Source: Vitrella brassicaformis (taxonomy: Eukaryota > Sar > Vitrellaceae). Taken from it: a stretch of 64,000 nt of DNA. The stretch covers positions 78,114 to 142,113 of the forward strand of contig CDMY01000227.1 in NCBI GenBank assembly GCA_001179505.1. Direction: 5' to 3'. A program made the translations under genes and the position numbers. This document shows positions 51,033-63,662 of the stretch, piece by piece. Position 1 is the stretch's first letter. Every line of letters begins with the position of its first letter. The notes beneath the pieces are model-generated. The model was not told the DNA's origin and made no database searches. It saw only the letters and a list, made by a program, of their open reading frames with translations.

Positions 51033-52771
51033 TGGGCTGGATAGGATATTGTGGCGACACGCGTGGGTGTGAATGTGTGTGTGTGTGTGCTGCCCCGTGA
51101 GTATTTTTCGTCCTCTAGGTGATGATGCCGGCGTGATATCCTGAAACGAGTCCTGCTCGAAATGATTTCTGTTCTGCCATCCGTGCTGGGCGGTGCTGGC
51201 GTATGGCGCCGGAGGGGGACAGTGAGTGCCAGGCCAGCCAGGATTCGCCTGCTGCTCTCTGTTTCTCTCCAAAGCCATACGCCGACAAAGTCCAGCAGCA
51301 GGGCGGGCAGAAGACATGCGCACTAAGTGTTTGTTTGTTCTTGCCTGGTGAGCGATTCTTCGTAGCACCATCGCTCATGGGACGCGATAATGCCCACCTA
51401 ATTTATGTTTGATCTGTGGGTGTGTGTACCTGCAAGAGAGCCAACATCGATTCCAGCAGTTCACACCGTCACATTAATTGACGAAGCCATGTCGCCTCTC
51501 GAAGGCAGAAACCGAGACAGCACAAACCCGATTTACGAATTTGCGTGTCTCGCGAACATACATCGATGGATGGATGGATGACCTTAAGGGACGTCGTCGA
51601 TTGAACGATTCATCAATGTCTATTGGTCCCCTAGCACGGGTGTCTCATTCATCAAGTCAAGCGCACACTTGTTCGCCTGCCCAGCAATCGCTTTTCTCGC
51701 ACTGCGAAGAAAATCTCAAGAGCAGCCAGCGAGAACCATCACCCGACCCACCCACCCATCCCGAGACACACAAACACCAGCTAAGCAGCACAGGAAGGCC
51801 ATCCCTTCCTCTCTCCCCCCCCCTCCCTCCACCCATCCACACAACGCATCGAGGCCTTCCATGGCAAAAACAGCAACGGGTCGATTGGCTGTCTGTCTGA
51901 AATGCGTCGTTAGTTGTCCTCCTGGGCTTCGATCATCCGTGTGCACATACCATACATACGGTGCCACCCACTCGTTGGTGTCTAGATATATGTAGATACC
52001 AGATCGAGGGAGGGACATGACGTCACTCACGCGACAGCCGCGCTTGCAGCCATCTATTCGTTATTCCAGATAGCAGAAAAACACCATACCCATCCCATCC
52101 ACCCAACCACTCACCGAGCCGAGAGAAGGGGAAAAAAGCATGCGTGAGAAAAAAGTGCCTAGCGAGTGCCTATGGGCACGGGCAGGCAGCTCCTGTGCGC
52201 AGGCACGGCCAATTCTCTCTAGAATGAATCATATGCCATGCCATAGGCCAGCGATTGATGCACACATGAAGATGAACGAACAGCCACTGGGTGTCTGTCT
52301 GTGGCTGGACTGCTGGGCCAGGCCTCACTGCAGTGCACCGCACTTCGGTGGACGGACGATGTGAAGACATCCATCTGCACACCAACCAAACACCCACCAG
52401 CAGCCGATGCGCACCGTCGCGTACACAGAAACTTCAATGTGCAAACACCGACCGACACTCATTCCCACAGCCACGAGAAATTTGCCGCTCGCCCTTACCC
52501 TCCAGGCATGTAACCGCTCACTAAGCAGCCGGGCATCCATCCACATTACCCATTCATTCTGGCAGCAAAGCAAAAATGCCCGCCCCGCCCGATTGGTACG
52601 CTCACACACACACACATCCATCCATCCATCCATTCGGCCAGTCAGACATAACATACATACGTGACATACATAAGTGCGTGCACACGAAGTGTGGTGGACA
52701 CATACTGACTGACCAATCACAAACTCTGCATAAAGTTAGTTAGTGCCCACTGGTTGGTTCGTTGGCCCTAC
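51033..52771. other. Tail-to-tail intergenic region
   Basis: No gene is supported. The region includes GGAT units near 51564-51581, CATC units near 52617-52632 and GT/CA tracts. Open frames across it lack recognisable domains and splice-compatible partners. Confidence 0.55.
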
Positions 52772-55700
52772 TCACTCGCCCCGTTTGAGCAGCAACGGGG
52801 CATAGAGGTACCCCAGCGTCGGCCTGGCGATGAAGTGCGCGTCGTTGGTCGCGGGCGGCGGGATGTCTTCATTCCATGGATGGATGGTCGATGCAAGCAA
52901 GACACGACAAATGAATGGATCCAGCCCGCGTCTGTGTCTGTGTCTGTGTCTGTTGCTGCGCTTACCGATCAGGCCACGACGGTTGCACGGAGCCGACACC
53001 TCGAAATAATCTGAGGCACAGATGACCACACACGCGCGCAGGGGAAGAGATACATACATATGGAGCATGTATGTCAGAGGAGGACCGACCGGCGAGTGGG
53101 ACCCTCTGCGGGGTCTCGTTGGGGAAGTTGTAGAGCGCATCGACGAAGCGGCACATCATTACCTCGCCCCCCTCCATGCCCAGCAGGTACTGCTGCGCCA
53201 GGGCCACCGTCACCCCCTGGTACTCGTACAGTGACAGGTTGTTGCGCTCGTCGAGCGCCACGCCGCACCGGTCCAGCCGCCCCAGATTGATGTACGACAT
53301 CATCTCTGTCGTGAAGACGTCCTCAGAGAAGAGCATGAACAGAGGCGGCGTGCTGGTGCTGGTGGTGGACTCGCTTGCCGTGACGCCTGTGATGTTCATG
53401 TTGTCCCGCCCCTGTTGTAGGATGGCCTGCCAGATGAGGTTGTACTTGAGGCTGAAGGTGGAGTTGGAGGGGGCGTCGAAGAGCCGGCGGAAGAAGGCCG
53501 CCTCGCCACCGTCCTCTCCTTCTCCCGCGGGGCTGTCCATGGCGGCCTCCACCCAGTAGCTCGCCGAGCGGGTCGCGGCCGCACGTGCGCCGTCAATGGT
53601 GGAGTTGCCGCAGGTCTCTTCTGTCCAGCAGGACTGGTTCATCGCCAGCAGGTCCGCATAAGCCGCGAGGCCAAAGGTGCCCTTAAGTGCCAGGTTGGTC
53701 GCATTGGCGTCGGGCCCCTTGAAGTCATCTGTTGGACGCAAAGCAAGCAGCCCCACATGAGCTCATGTGTCCAGTTGTGTTTGTTGTGCCCCCACCCACT
53801 GACGGGCCTGTGTAAAGCTGGTGTGGCGGGTTTGGCAGCGATTCGTTGAGGTAGCTCCCCCACTGGTCTATAACCGGCCAGTAGTCCGCCAGATAAGACA
53901 CATTCCCGCCCTGTCTGTGTGCAATGGCGGCGATGAGTATCAGCATGTCGGCCGTCTCTTCCATAGGCATGTCCCAGTTTCGATAGCTGCACAATCATCC
54001 GCACATACGCACACACATGGATGGAAGGACATGCACCCACGGCTCCTGCTTGGCTCACTCGGGAGTGTCAGCGACGGGCCAGATGCCGAGGTGGTGTGGG
54101 GCCCACGGCTTGCGGTAGTGCGACAGCGTCTTGTTGGCCGAGTAGTCAAGGATGGGCACGAGCATCAGCCGGAGCACCTCGGGGCTGAACAGCAGCAGCA
54201 TGGGCGACGTGGGGAAGATCACGTCAACCTATGAACACACACACACACACACAGGGACACATGTGTTGTAGAGGAGTATCCATCCATCCATCGTGTCTCG
54301 GATGGATGAGGGCACACCGTGTTGAGCATGCCGTTGGTGGATATCTCTTTCTGGAAGACGCGGTGCTCGTTGATGTAGTCGTCATGCACGACCTTCTGCC
54401 CACCCGTCACCTGGCCACGGACATGAATGACAGGACACACACGACTGTCTTGCGAGTCTTGGCGGGGGGATGTGCGCGTGTGTGTGTGTGCTCATGGTGG
54501 GCATACATACCTGTCTGTATACAAGTGACGCCACGGCCGCATACTTGGGCCCACCAGTCATGAAAAGGTCATCCACAAGACCCTCATCGAACGCAATACT
54601 CCTCTTCTGCACACACACACACACACACACGCACACACGCACACGCATCTCCGTGCACAAATCGCTGGCCCTCCACCACCCTGCCTGTGTGCGCAGCGCA
54701 GCGCACCTGTTCATCATCCCACTTTGCCATGGCGTCCTTGAGCATCTCCCCAGTGGGGTGGCTCGAGTGCCACTTGTTGTCGAATGCCCCCACCAGAGGC
54801 ATGCCCTCCTCCATCCGATACACGTTGCGCCACGCCGGCTGCATGAGACGGCCGAAGAAGTTGACAGTGATCCGGTCGTCGAAGGCGAAGAGAACCCGCC
54901 TGGTGGCCGACTCGCCGGGCGCCACACTCCCGAGGTCCATCATGAGACCAAGGGCGGCGTTCCTGGCTGCACATGTATGTGTCAGAGAGACGAGTGCGTG
55001 GCACGTGTGTGTGTGTGTGTGTGTTTTGTGGTCACCAGGGCCGTCATTTCGGTACTGCTGGTTGGTCGGTTCCGTCACTTTCGAGACCAGCGCCGCGAAC
55101 TTGTCAGCGGTGAACTCAGGGTCCGTGAACGCATCGATGGCCGCTCGCCAAGTCGTCCTGAGCCACACACACAGCAGACGGGATGATGAAGTTGAACACG
55201 GGCACACGTAGACGACCGACGACCGTCGTACCTTTGCGAGTTGCCCCTGCGGAATTGGTCGCTGAGGAAGAGTTCCTCCATCGACGCGTTGCCGGCAGGT
55301 GCCCCGTTGTCATCGATGCTGCCGTGTGTGTCGAAGAGGGTGCTCGTGAAGGGGACGGTGCCGTTGTCCTTGGGCGTGACCAGGTGGAAGAACCCGTGAT
55401 TGGGCGTCATGCCGTCGCCTTTGAGGCCCAGCTCCACCTGAACCAATCAATCAGGAAGCAGGCCCCGGCAGACGGACAAACATGCAAGCGTCATGCATGT
55501 GCACGCCTTCGTGTGTCTGTGTGTACCTGGTGGAAGTTGCCAACGGTCAGGACGTCATGGCCCTCCACTGCCGGCGCGTTCAACGCGATGGCCACATGCT
55601 CATCCCCCCCAGTCACCCCAACATGCCCAGTGGTCTGGTACAGCAGCTGCACGTCGTGCGCGCGATCGTCCGTCGACTCCACGTCGACTGTCATGTAAGT

Positions 55701-56438
55701 GACCGGTGGGGCGGACACATAAGCGTCAAAGTCCTCCATGATGGAGGCAGGCGTCGCGAATGTCACGGAGAGGGCGATACCCCGTCCGGCGAATGTGTAC
55801 TCGGTGCGTGTGGGCCAGACGATGAGCTGCGTCTGAGTGAGTGCTGGGACGTCCATGTCGGGCTGGTGGTGGCCGGCAGGCCACGGGCCTCTCTCGAGCA
55901 TGTTGCGGCCGAGGAACCGGAACAACTGGCCATCGATGCGCACCAGACCAACCATCGGTAGCTCGTAACCTGCGCCCAACCACACACACACACACACACT
56001 CAGTCAGTCAATTTGTGTGTGTGTGTGTGGTTGGGTGCTGTGGTGTTTGTCACTTACCGGACCAGTGTGAGGGAAAACCGTCCGTGAGCTTGTTGTAGTT
56101 GGACCAAATGGAGAAGTCGGGGTCATTCACAATGAGCGGCACAGAGGGGTAGCGCAGCTTCGCCAGCCTCCCATCAGTGGTGGGGACAGTGTCGTTCTCC
56201 GGCACGGGGCACGGCGGGCCCACCTGCAGGCTGCGATGATCAACTGCACACCAACACACACACGCACACACAAAGAGTGACTCAATGTCTCTCCCCTCCC
56301 TCCCCTCCCCCCCATTGTCCCTAGCTCACCATCTTGTGTGTGTGTCGCCCTGAGGCTTCTGAGGCGGCCACCGTCCTTGGCCGATGCACACGTCAGTGTG
56401 AGGAGGACAAGAGCAGACGACAGCCACATGCACCGCAT
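52772..56438 (-). CDS. Secreted glutaminase-A-like enzyme (GtaA family)
   Basis: GtaA-type enzymes are secreted glutaminases best known from filamentous fungi. The start at 56438 gives a signal peptide (MRCMWLSSALVLLTLTCASA). Family order is followed: LRYPSVPLIVNDPDFSIWSN with KLTDGFPSHWSG; MVGLVRIDGQLFRFLG; a beta-rich middle (about 55950-55500) with VTYMTVDVESTDDRAHDVQL; RRVLFAFDDRI; then the C-terminal helical domain with YRQVTGGQKVVHDD, HHLGIWPVADTPESYRNWDM, PMEETADMLILIAAIAHRQG, TDDFKGPDANATNLALKGTF and CGVALDERNNLSLYEYQGVT. There are about eleven exons, ending in TLGYLYAPLLLKRGE. Several N-glycosylation sequons are visible. The usual glycosyl-hydrolase-like fold is assigned by family, not seen. 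Confidence 0.88.
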
Positions 56439-57739
56439 GCCGGGGGGGAGGCCGCTGCCGCGAGCAGTGCTGAGGAGAGGGCTTGTCGAGATCGATTCGA
56501 TGCCGGTGCTGCGCTGCGTGTGCCGGAGGACTGGTAAGCACGTTCCGCAGACAAGGATGTGGGAAGGAGGAAAGCTCGGTAAGAAGTGACGACGAGCCTG
56601 GTCCCAATGCCGTGGATCGCAAGGGTAAGGGTTTTGAGAACAAACCCATCAGTCAGTAAACCAGTCCGCGTGCCAGTGAGTGTGCGTGTCCATCACCATG
56701 CATTATGCGTCTCTCCCTCCCTCCCTCCCTCACTCCGCCCTTTTAATTGCACGGCCGCCTCCCCTGCCGATGCACTTACGAATCTCCCATCCACTCAGTG
56801 ACTCACTGGCATGCAGGCCGACCCCCGACACACATCGATAAACAGTCAATCGAGCGCCCTGAGATGGAATGAAACGCAAGCCAATCAATGCGCTGCGCAG
56901 CCACCGGGCTGCCAGGGGTCATCAACCCGACAAGTGCCGAGCCCGAACATCGAGCAACCCCGCAGGCCGGGGTCGCTCGATATTCGACAAGGACCCCGGT
57001 CGGGAGGACGACTTGGCAAGCCATCGACAGCGCGCGTCTGTCTGTCTGTCTGACTTATGAGGATGCCCACACCATTTATCACGGTAGCCATCCATCCGTG
57101 TCGGCAAAGAAGCAGCCAGCAATGCCAAAACTGGATCAACAAAGGGGTGAATGAATGAATGAAAGTATGCTCTCTCAAAAACAGGTGTGTTGCTGCATGG
57201 GTGTGTGTATGTGTGTATGTGTGTGTATGTGTGTGTGGATGGATGGATGGATGGATGGACGCCGTCGGTAGGTAGGTACACAGGCATACACTTGCCTGCC
57301 TTTGCGGCCACCCACCCAATCTCTCACTCACTCAAGTCTCGCTACCCCCCGCATCAACCCGATCTGACTCCCCCTCCCCTCCCCGCCAGACAGAGCAAAC
57401 ACATCGAATTCACCTTCACATCAATTTCGGAATACTTGCCAGCCACCACGTACCCATCCCCCCCGCACACACATCCATCCATCCATCATGCATTCGGTGC
57501 AGGTGGAGGGTTGTTTCACCCTCCCTCCTGTCCTGCACACCAGCACCTTTCGCCATCCTGCCTGCCTGCCTCCCATTGCCCAATCTTGTACGATAGGTAC
57601 GGTAGGTACGGACCACGCCAGGCCACTATGCGCGCACGCACCTGTACAAAAACAGGGGGGCTCAAAAACAACTTCGTTATCCATTCAGTCAAATAAACAC
57701 CCACACCCTCACACACACAACCATAGCCAGCCAGTCACA
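56439..57739. other. Intergenic between two minus-strand genes
   Basis: No gene is supported. It contains the upstream region of the GtaA-like gene and the 3' region of the BAR gene. Repeats include GT/GTAT tracts at about 57200-57235 and GGAT units at about 57237-57260. Two near-duplicate stretches around CGAGCAACCCCGCAGGCC (56950) were noted without interpretation. Confidence 0.5.
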
Positions 57740-59316
57740 TCACGCAAAAGAGGGGAAGCCGCCGCCCTGCCCCTGCTGTGTTGACGACGAGGGCTGGCCG
57801 TACATCTGCTGCTGCTGCTGCTGCTGCTGTGTGCCTGCGCCCATGCCGAGTGCCTGCATTTGGTTGTTGATGCTGTTGAGGGTGTTGGCCGCCTGGAAGG
57901 CCGTGTTGACCTGCTGCATGGGGGGTGGGCCACTGTAGCCCAGCTGACGCGTGGTCGGCGTACCTGACAATGGTCAACACACATGGCAAGAGGGAGAATG
58001 AATGGTCCATCGATTGTCTGTCTGTCTGTCCGTCTTGGCTGCTTACTGAGTGCTGGGTATGAGCTGCTCTGCTGCCCCTGCTGTTGCTGGCCCCCTCCGA
58101 GTCCCCCCATCCCCCCCGCCATGCCCATCACACTCCCCAGTTGGCTTTGGATACCCTGCGTGTGCTTCGCCAACTGGCTCAAGTCACTGGCCACCGACTG
58201 ATGCTGCTGGCGGGTGTTGGCGGGGTCCCAGCCTGGCCGCGTCTCTGTGCCATAGGCGTCATTGGGTTCGGGGATGGGTGAGGGCTCCAGCTGGGGCGAG
58301 GGGGAATGGTACGCCGGTGGCTGCTGCTGCTGCTGCTGTTGGTATGACGAGAGGTTGGGGTAGCTTGATGGATAGGTCGTAGCGCCATACTGCTGCTGCT
58401 GCTGCTGCTGCTGGTGCTGGTAAGAGTGCTGGTGGTGCGACGGTGACGTGTTACCATATGCGAGGGAAGCCGATGTCTGTGTCTGTGTCAGGTTGGGGTA
58501 GCTCGAGTGGTCGCCATACGCGGATTGGGCGTGGTGCTGCACGGCCGTTGGGGGAGCGTACGTCTGGTGCTGATTTTGCTGTTGGGGCGAGGTGGGCGAC
58601 GCATAGCCGTAGCCGCCATAGCCGTTCTGCAGGGAGAACTGCGAGTTGGGCTGCGGCTCCGGCTGTGGCTGGTAGGCGCTTCCCCCCTGGAAAGGATTCG
58701 CAAACACATCCTCGCCACCGCCGCCACCACCCGCACCCCCGAAGCTCATCATCTCAGGGAAAGGGTTGCCCGCCGAGCCGTTGAAGAAGTCCTCTTGCTG
58801 CTGCTGCTGCTGCTGCTGGTGCTGCTGATGTTGTTGGTGATGGTATTGGTGCTGCTGCCTGGCGTGTTCTTGTGGCGAAGAGGACCAGCTGTTGGCTGAG
58901 GGGAGGGGCGGCTTGGGGGAGGATGCCGGCGATGACGAGTAGAGGTTGTTCTTGAGGTCGGTGATGGAGCTGCTGGAGGAGTGGAAGGGGTAGCTGTTGC
59001 CTGGCGCACTCGGGAGCGGCAGGCTCGTACGCCGAGATGGGACGCCCCGCCGAGACTGGATGACAGCATAGCACAGGACACGAGGTGAGGCGTGATGCGG
59101 TGTGTATGGCTATCTATGTCTGGGCGTCGAGTCCACTAATGTGTGTACCGTACCCACCAGGTTGAGCTCTCTGTTGAAGGTGGTGTCCTTGATCTGCTGC
59201 ATCGGCCCCTCGAGCTTGCGCAGGTACTCACCCAACTCAACAAACAGGCCCATCGTCGTCCCTGCAGCGTGTGTGCACAGACAGCACTCACACATGGCAT
59301 GGCCCCCTCCCTCCCT

Positions 59317-59351
<35 letters not shown>

Positions 59352-60230
59352 ATGGCTGTCGACCTACCGAGCATCTTGGTGATGACGGGCTTTGTGTCGC
59401 TGAACTTGGTGGACAGCACGCCCTCCAGCTCGCTGCGACAGACGTCGTCCATGCGGGAGAACTCGTGTGAGCTGTTGCCCATCTTCTTCTCGTTCCTGGC
59501 CAGCTTCTCCATCTGCTTGGCGCTCTCCGCCCGCCCGGCCGCCCGCACCCTGTCCCTGTTGCATTTGAGGTTGTCGAGCTTCTTGTCGTAGTGCACCTTG
59601 GTGTTCCACGCCCTGTCCCTCTCGACCATCTTGCGCTCCACCTCTCGGATCTTGACGAGCAGCTCGTCGTTGGCCGTCTTGAGAGCCTCGAGGTCGGGCC
59701 GCATTCTGTCCTTCTGCCGGGTGAAGACCTGCAGGATGTCGCTCACGTGCACCGCCGCGCCGCGATAGGGACAGTCGTCCTGCAATGGCGTGGCGACAAC
59801 AGAGACAGACAGACAAACAGACAGACAGACGGACAGGCAGTGTGGTTCGGTTTACTGCCAGCCTGTCTGTTCTGTTGTTTGTCGGTTACTTACCGTGTAG
59901 AAGTGCTCCAGAACATGCGATAGATCACCATACAGCTCCTCCATCCCTGCAGAAACCGGAAACCGCACACACAAAACAACAAAACAAACACCAAATCACA
60001 CACTTGGCTCTACGCCACGCCGGCGGCCAGCCCCTTCACAAACACACAGACCCACACCACGCACCATTCATCATGGCGCCGAACTTGCCGATAAACCGCT
60101 CAAACGCAGCGGCGAATTTGTCATATTCCTCGAGCTCCGCCCTTTCCCTCTCGATGTCGTCGCCCTCCACCCGTTTTGGCTTGATGCCCATCACATCTCG
60201 GAAGCCCTCCTTCAGCTTCTCCATGCCCAT
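57740..60230 (-). CDS. BAR-domain protein with NPF motifs and Gln-rich tail
   Basis: BAR domains are dimeric coiled coils that bind and bend membranes in endocytosis. The N-terminal 240 or so residues are helical: MGMEKLKEGFRDVMGIKPKR, YDKFAAAFERFIGKFGAMMN, DILQVFTRQKDRMRPDLEAL, IREVERKMVERDRAWNTKVH, MEKLARNEKKMGNSSHEFSR, FVELGEYLRKLEGPMQQIKD. The exons are small, starting at 60230. The C-terminal half (about 59050-57740) is low-complexity Gln/Ser/Pro/Tyr with several polyglutamine runs made of CAG codons. Two Asn-Pro-Phe motifs (AGNPFP, ANPFQGG) lie near 58770 and 58700. NPF motifs bind EH-domain endocytic adaptors, so an amphiphysin- or syndapin-like role is inferred. The stop follows GQGGGFPSFA at 57740. 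Confidence 0.83.
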
Positions 60231-60434
60231 GCTCCCTCAACAAGACGGTCTTGAACCCACGGGGAGAACGTTCCGGCGAACGTTTCGAATCTGCGAGCTT
60301 AGCTTGACAACACTTCCCCTCCGCACAGAACGGACTCACGCTTTGTCATCTGCTGCTTGCCGGGGAGCACCTACTGCAAGCTTGTCCGCTGAATTTCCCA
60401 GCGGCGCGTCGAGAAACACCAAAGATCACCAGCC
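60231..60434. promoter_or_regulatory. Divergent promoter, BAR protein / oxidoreductase
   Basis: These 204 bases lie between the two start codons and carry the shared motif at 60291-60302. An inverted repeat-like GAACGTTCCGGCGAACGTTTC lies just upstream (about 60266-60286). Confidence 0.6.
60291..60302 (+). promoter_or_regulatory. Shared promoter motif CTGCGAGCTTAG
   Basis: Twelve bases identical to the PIG-O/H2A.Z copy at 36134-36145. It lies 61 bases before the BAR ATG and about 133 bases before the oxidoreductase ATG. Confidence 0.6.
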
Positions 60435-62290
60435 ATGAGTGTTCGGCCCTGGCTGCCCTCTCCACTCCCTCTCCCCTCCCTCCTACTGCCCCTTGTCACT
60501 CTACTCGTCGCGTCAGCAGCACTCACAAGGGCGATATCGATCTCGCACCACAGTCACGGCCACAGGGGACCATCAGCAGCAGCCGTGTTGAGCTCATCAA
60601 CACAGTCAACACGAGCATTAGAGCGCCGGGCGGCCTTCCTGAGTGCGCTGCGTCAGCTGCCTGCTTTGGTGACGAAAGACAGGCCCGGCACCACCGTGCT
60701 GGAGATCCCGGAGCCGCCTGTGCTGCCGCATGAGAAGGAATATATGGACGCCTGGGTGCAGTCGGGTGAGTGAGCAGCCAGCAACTGAAAAGCATTGAGC
60801 GTCCATCTGGCTGGCTGGCAGAGCCCTGCCTGTTGGGTCGTGTGTGTCGTGCAGGGTTTGGTGGTCCCGACGTGATAGAGCGTCGTGAGTTCCTGATGCC
60901 GTCGCCCGAGCCGCACCAGGTGCTCGTGAAGGTCAAGGCCGCCGCACTCAACCCTGTCGACATAGGTATGCAGTCAATGCACGTCTGTCTGCCTGTCTGC
61001 CTGTGGGTGGGCGGCTGCCGTCCGTCTCTGCACTGACTGCACATCCCGGACTAACTGATGTAATTGATGTCTGTGCTGAGTGTGTGTGTGTTGTTGTGCA
61101 ATCTACTCGACCTGCAGGTCGCCGGACGGGTTTCTTTAAGGGGTTCATGAATGAGAGCTTCCCATTCATACCAGGGTGAGATAGATAGATAGATGGATAG
61201 AGAGATGGGAAAGCGGCAGGGTCTCCATCACATCACATCACATCACAACCCCACACCCCCACAAATGTGCGTGCGTCTCCTTCCTGACCTGGGTGTCAGG
61301 TACGATTTTTCAGGGACGGTTGAGGGCGTGGGAAAAGATGTCAGCAGGTGGCGGACGGGGATGGAGGTCTACGGCTACCCACACGAGATCGGTACGTACG
61401 TCACTCACAAGGGGTCCAATCACTTCCTCCACTATAGAACTGCACTCACTGTGAGAGAAGCGTCGCGTGTGTGGTGGGCTGGGCAGGTGTGCGCCCTCAG
61501 CGGTATGGCACTCTGGGCGAGTACCTGGTCATCGACCAGAGCTTCATCGCAGCCAAACCCAAATCGATCTCACACGAGGTAAGTAAGCACAGCGAAGCAA
61601 CCATGATCAGCCGACTGACTCTCAAGACCACCATCGATGGATGGATTGATGTGATGTGATGAAGGAGGCGGCCTCTCTGCCGACGGCCATCATGACGTCG
61701 CTGCAGGCCTTCGAGATGCTGCACATCAAGCCGGGCGACGCGGTGCTGTTCACTGGTGGTGCGGGTGGCGTCGGCACACAGGCCGTGCAGCTGCTCAAGC
61801 ACTACTGCGGGGCGGGGTACGTCGCCACCACCGGCAGCGGATTCAAGACACAATTGCTGGAAGAACTCGGCGCGTCAGTGGTCAGTCAGTCACAGAACAG
61901 ACCCCCAGCCCCACCCTACCCCCATGTGCTTACTCGTCTGTGTGTGTCCAGGTGGTGGATTTTCTGAAGCAGAACTTCACGGACGTCCTCAAAGACCTGG
62001 ACAGCGCCATCGACGCGACGGGCGAGTGGTGGGAGTGCCTGCAGTGCGTCAAGGAGGGCGGCCACGTCGTCACCATCCGCGGCGGCCCCGGGCGGCCCGC
62101 CAACGTGCCCTTCTTCACCGTGCAAGCGAGGGGATCTGACCTGGAGAAGGTCCACGACCTGTACGAGAAGGGCATCGTGAGGCCGGTGGTGGACAGTGTC
62201 TTCCCGTTCGACTCCCTCCCTCTCGCGTTCAGCCGACTGGAGACGGGCAGGGTCACCGGCAAGGTCATCGTCAGGGGGCCATCTCTATAA
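60435..62290 (+). CDS. Quinone oxidoreductase-like MDR (zinc-independent) protein with bipartite leader
   Basis: A member of the medium-chain dehydrogenase/reductase superfamily, NADPH-dependent quinone or enone reductase branch. About eight exons are inferred. The family segments are VLVKVKAAALNPVDI, YDFSGTVEGVGKDVSRWRTG, GTLGEYLVIDQSFIAAKPKS, and the cofactor-binding GDAVLFTGGAGGVGTQAVQL, followed by VVDFLKQNFTDVLKDLDSAI, GGHVVTIRGG and the C-terminal GRVTGKVIVRGPSL. No structural-zinc Cys cluster is present, as in quinone reductases. The N-terminus has a hydrophobic signal (PSLLLPLVTLLVASAALTRA) followed by about 40 residues rich in Ser, His, Ala and Arg with few acids, consistent with import into a complex plastid; this is inferred. 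Exon junctions at 60771/60855 and 61867-61951 read in phase. Confidence 0.87.
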
Positions 62291-63662
62291 AATATGGCGT
62301 GTGGGTCGGTGTGGGTGTGTGGGTCGGTGTGCGCGGCGGCTGTGCAGTGCAGTGCATGGTGTGTACATAGACAGACAGACAGACAGAGAGGGGTGGGAGA
62401 GAGTGAGGGGGAGGGTGGGAGGGGAGAGGGGGGTAGAGGCAGGCAGCGCAGCAATGGGGGAGGGAAAGCGGCCGGCCATTTTGACGAAATGACTGAGCGG
62501 CATGCTCCGTGCTTCCATCGTCAGTCAGTGGATTTTCCTCTTGTCTACTGATGGATGGATGGATCGGCACAGCGCGCCAGAGAGGCCGGGGTCTGGCGGG
62601 GGGGGGGGTATGTACGAGTGTGTGTGTGTGATGCATCATCCATCATGCACACCTGTTTTTGCCGACATGAAAGACATGACTGACTGACACATACGCACAG
62701 CTACCTGCCTGGCTCTACCTGTCTGTCTGGCGTAGCAAGTTGGCCACGTACAATATGCGATAGCACATACAAGAGAGAGAGGGAGAGGAGAGGAGAGAAG
62801 AGGGGAGGGAGACAGAGAGTCGGGGGTCAGCAAGAGACAGAGAGAGTTCCTTTCCTTGCTTTCGCTGTCCTTTGTCTCTTACAAGGAGCGTAGAATTTTT
62901 GTCTTTTCCATGTATGTATTGTGTGGCTGGCTGGCTGGATGGTTGTGTAATCGATCCTCTCTGCGTATGGTGGGTGCCGTGAGTGAGTGCAGCCAGCCCC
63001 CGTTTTTCCCTCGTGAGTGAGAGGAACAGACAGACAGACAGACACGTGTGTGAGAAGGGGAGAGGGAGGGAGGGAGGGAGGGAGAGGGTGTCACTTGCTG
63101 CCGTAGTGAGGGTGGGTTGGGGTAGGGAGAAAGAGGTGAGTGGAGTGTTTGTCGTGCGTATGTGTCGATAGTTCCCTTGAGGGCAAATGTGAGTGCCGTG
63201 CCATGCCATCGAGCGAGTGGGAGAGCGTGTGAGGGGCGGGCCTCTGTCGGAAGCCGTCCGTTCCAAAGCCAAGGCGAAAGTCGGTAGGGAGCTAGTAGGT
63301 AGGCACTAGTCTGTAGGACCGACAGACAGACAGGTGACCCTGTGGACGACCGGATCGGTGGCTGGCTGGATGGATGGATAATGGATGCCATGTGGTGTGG
63401 TGTGGTGTGATGAGTGTGTGTGGTTTTTTCGTGAGTGACGTGACGACACACATGCTTGCATTACAGACGGCCGGCCGGCCGGCCGGACGGACATATAAGA
63501 GGCGGCAGCCATTCGTGTGGTGCATTCTGTGTCTGATGAATGGATGGTCCATAGACACGTCGGAGTGGCTCAAACCGCGACACTCACACCACCAGCACCA
63601 CACCACAAAGCTTGTGGTCTGTCCTTCTGTCTGTCTGTCCGTCCTTAGTTAACATGGCTAGG
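62291..63662. other. Tail-to-tail intergenic region, repeats
   Basis: No gene is supported. It holds GGGT and GAGA-rich tracts (62270-62450), a 10-G run near 62597-62606, GA-rich sequence near 62773-62818, GACA units near 63027-63042, GGGA units near 63063-63085 and GGCC/CCGG units at 63468-63485. Confidence 0.6.
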
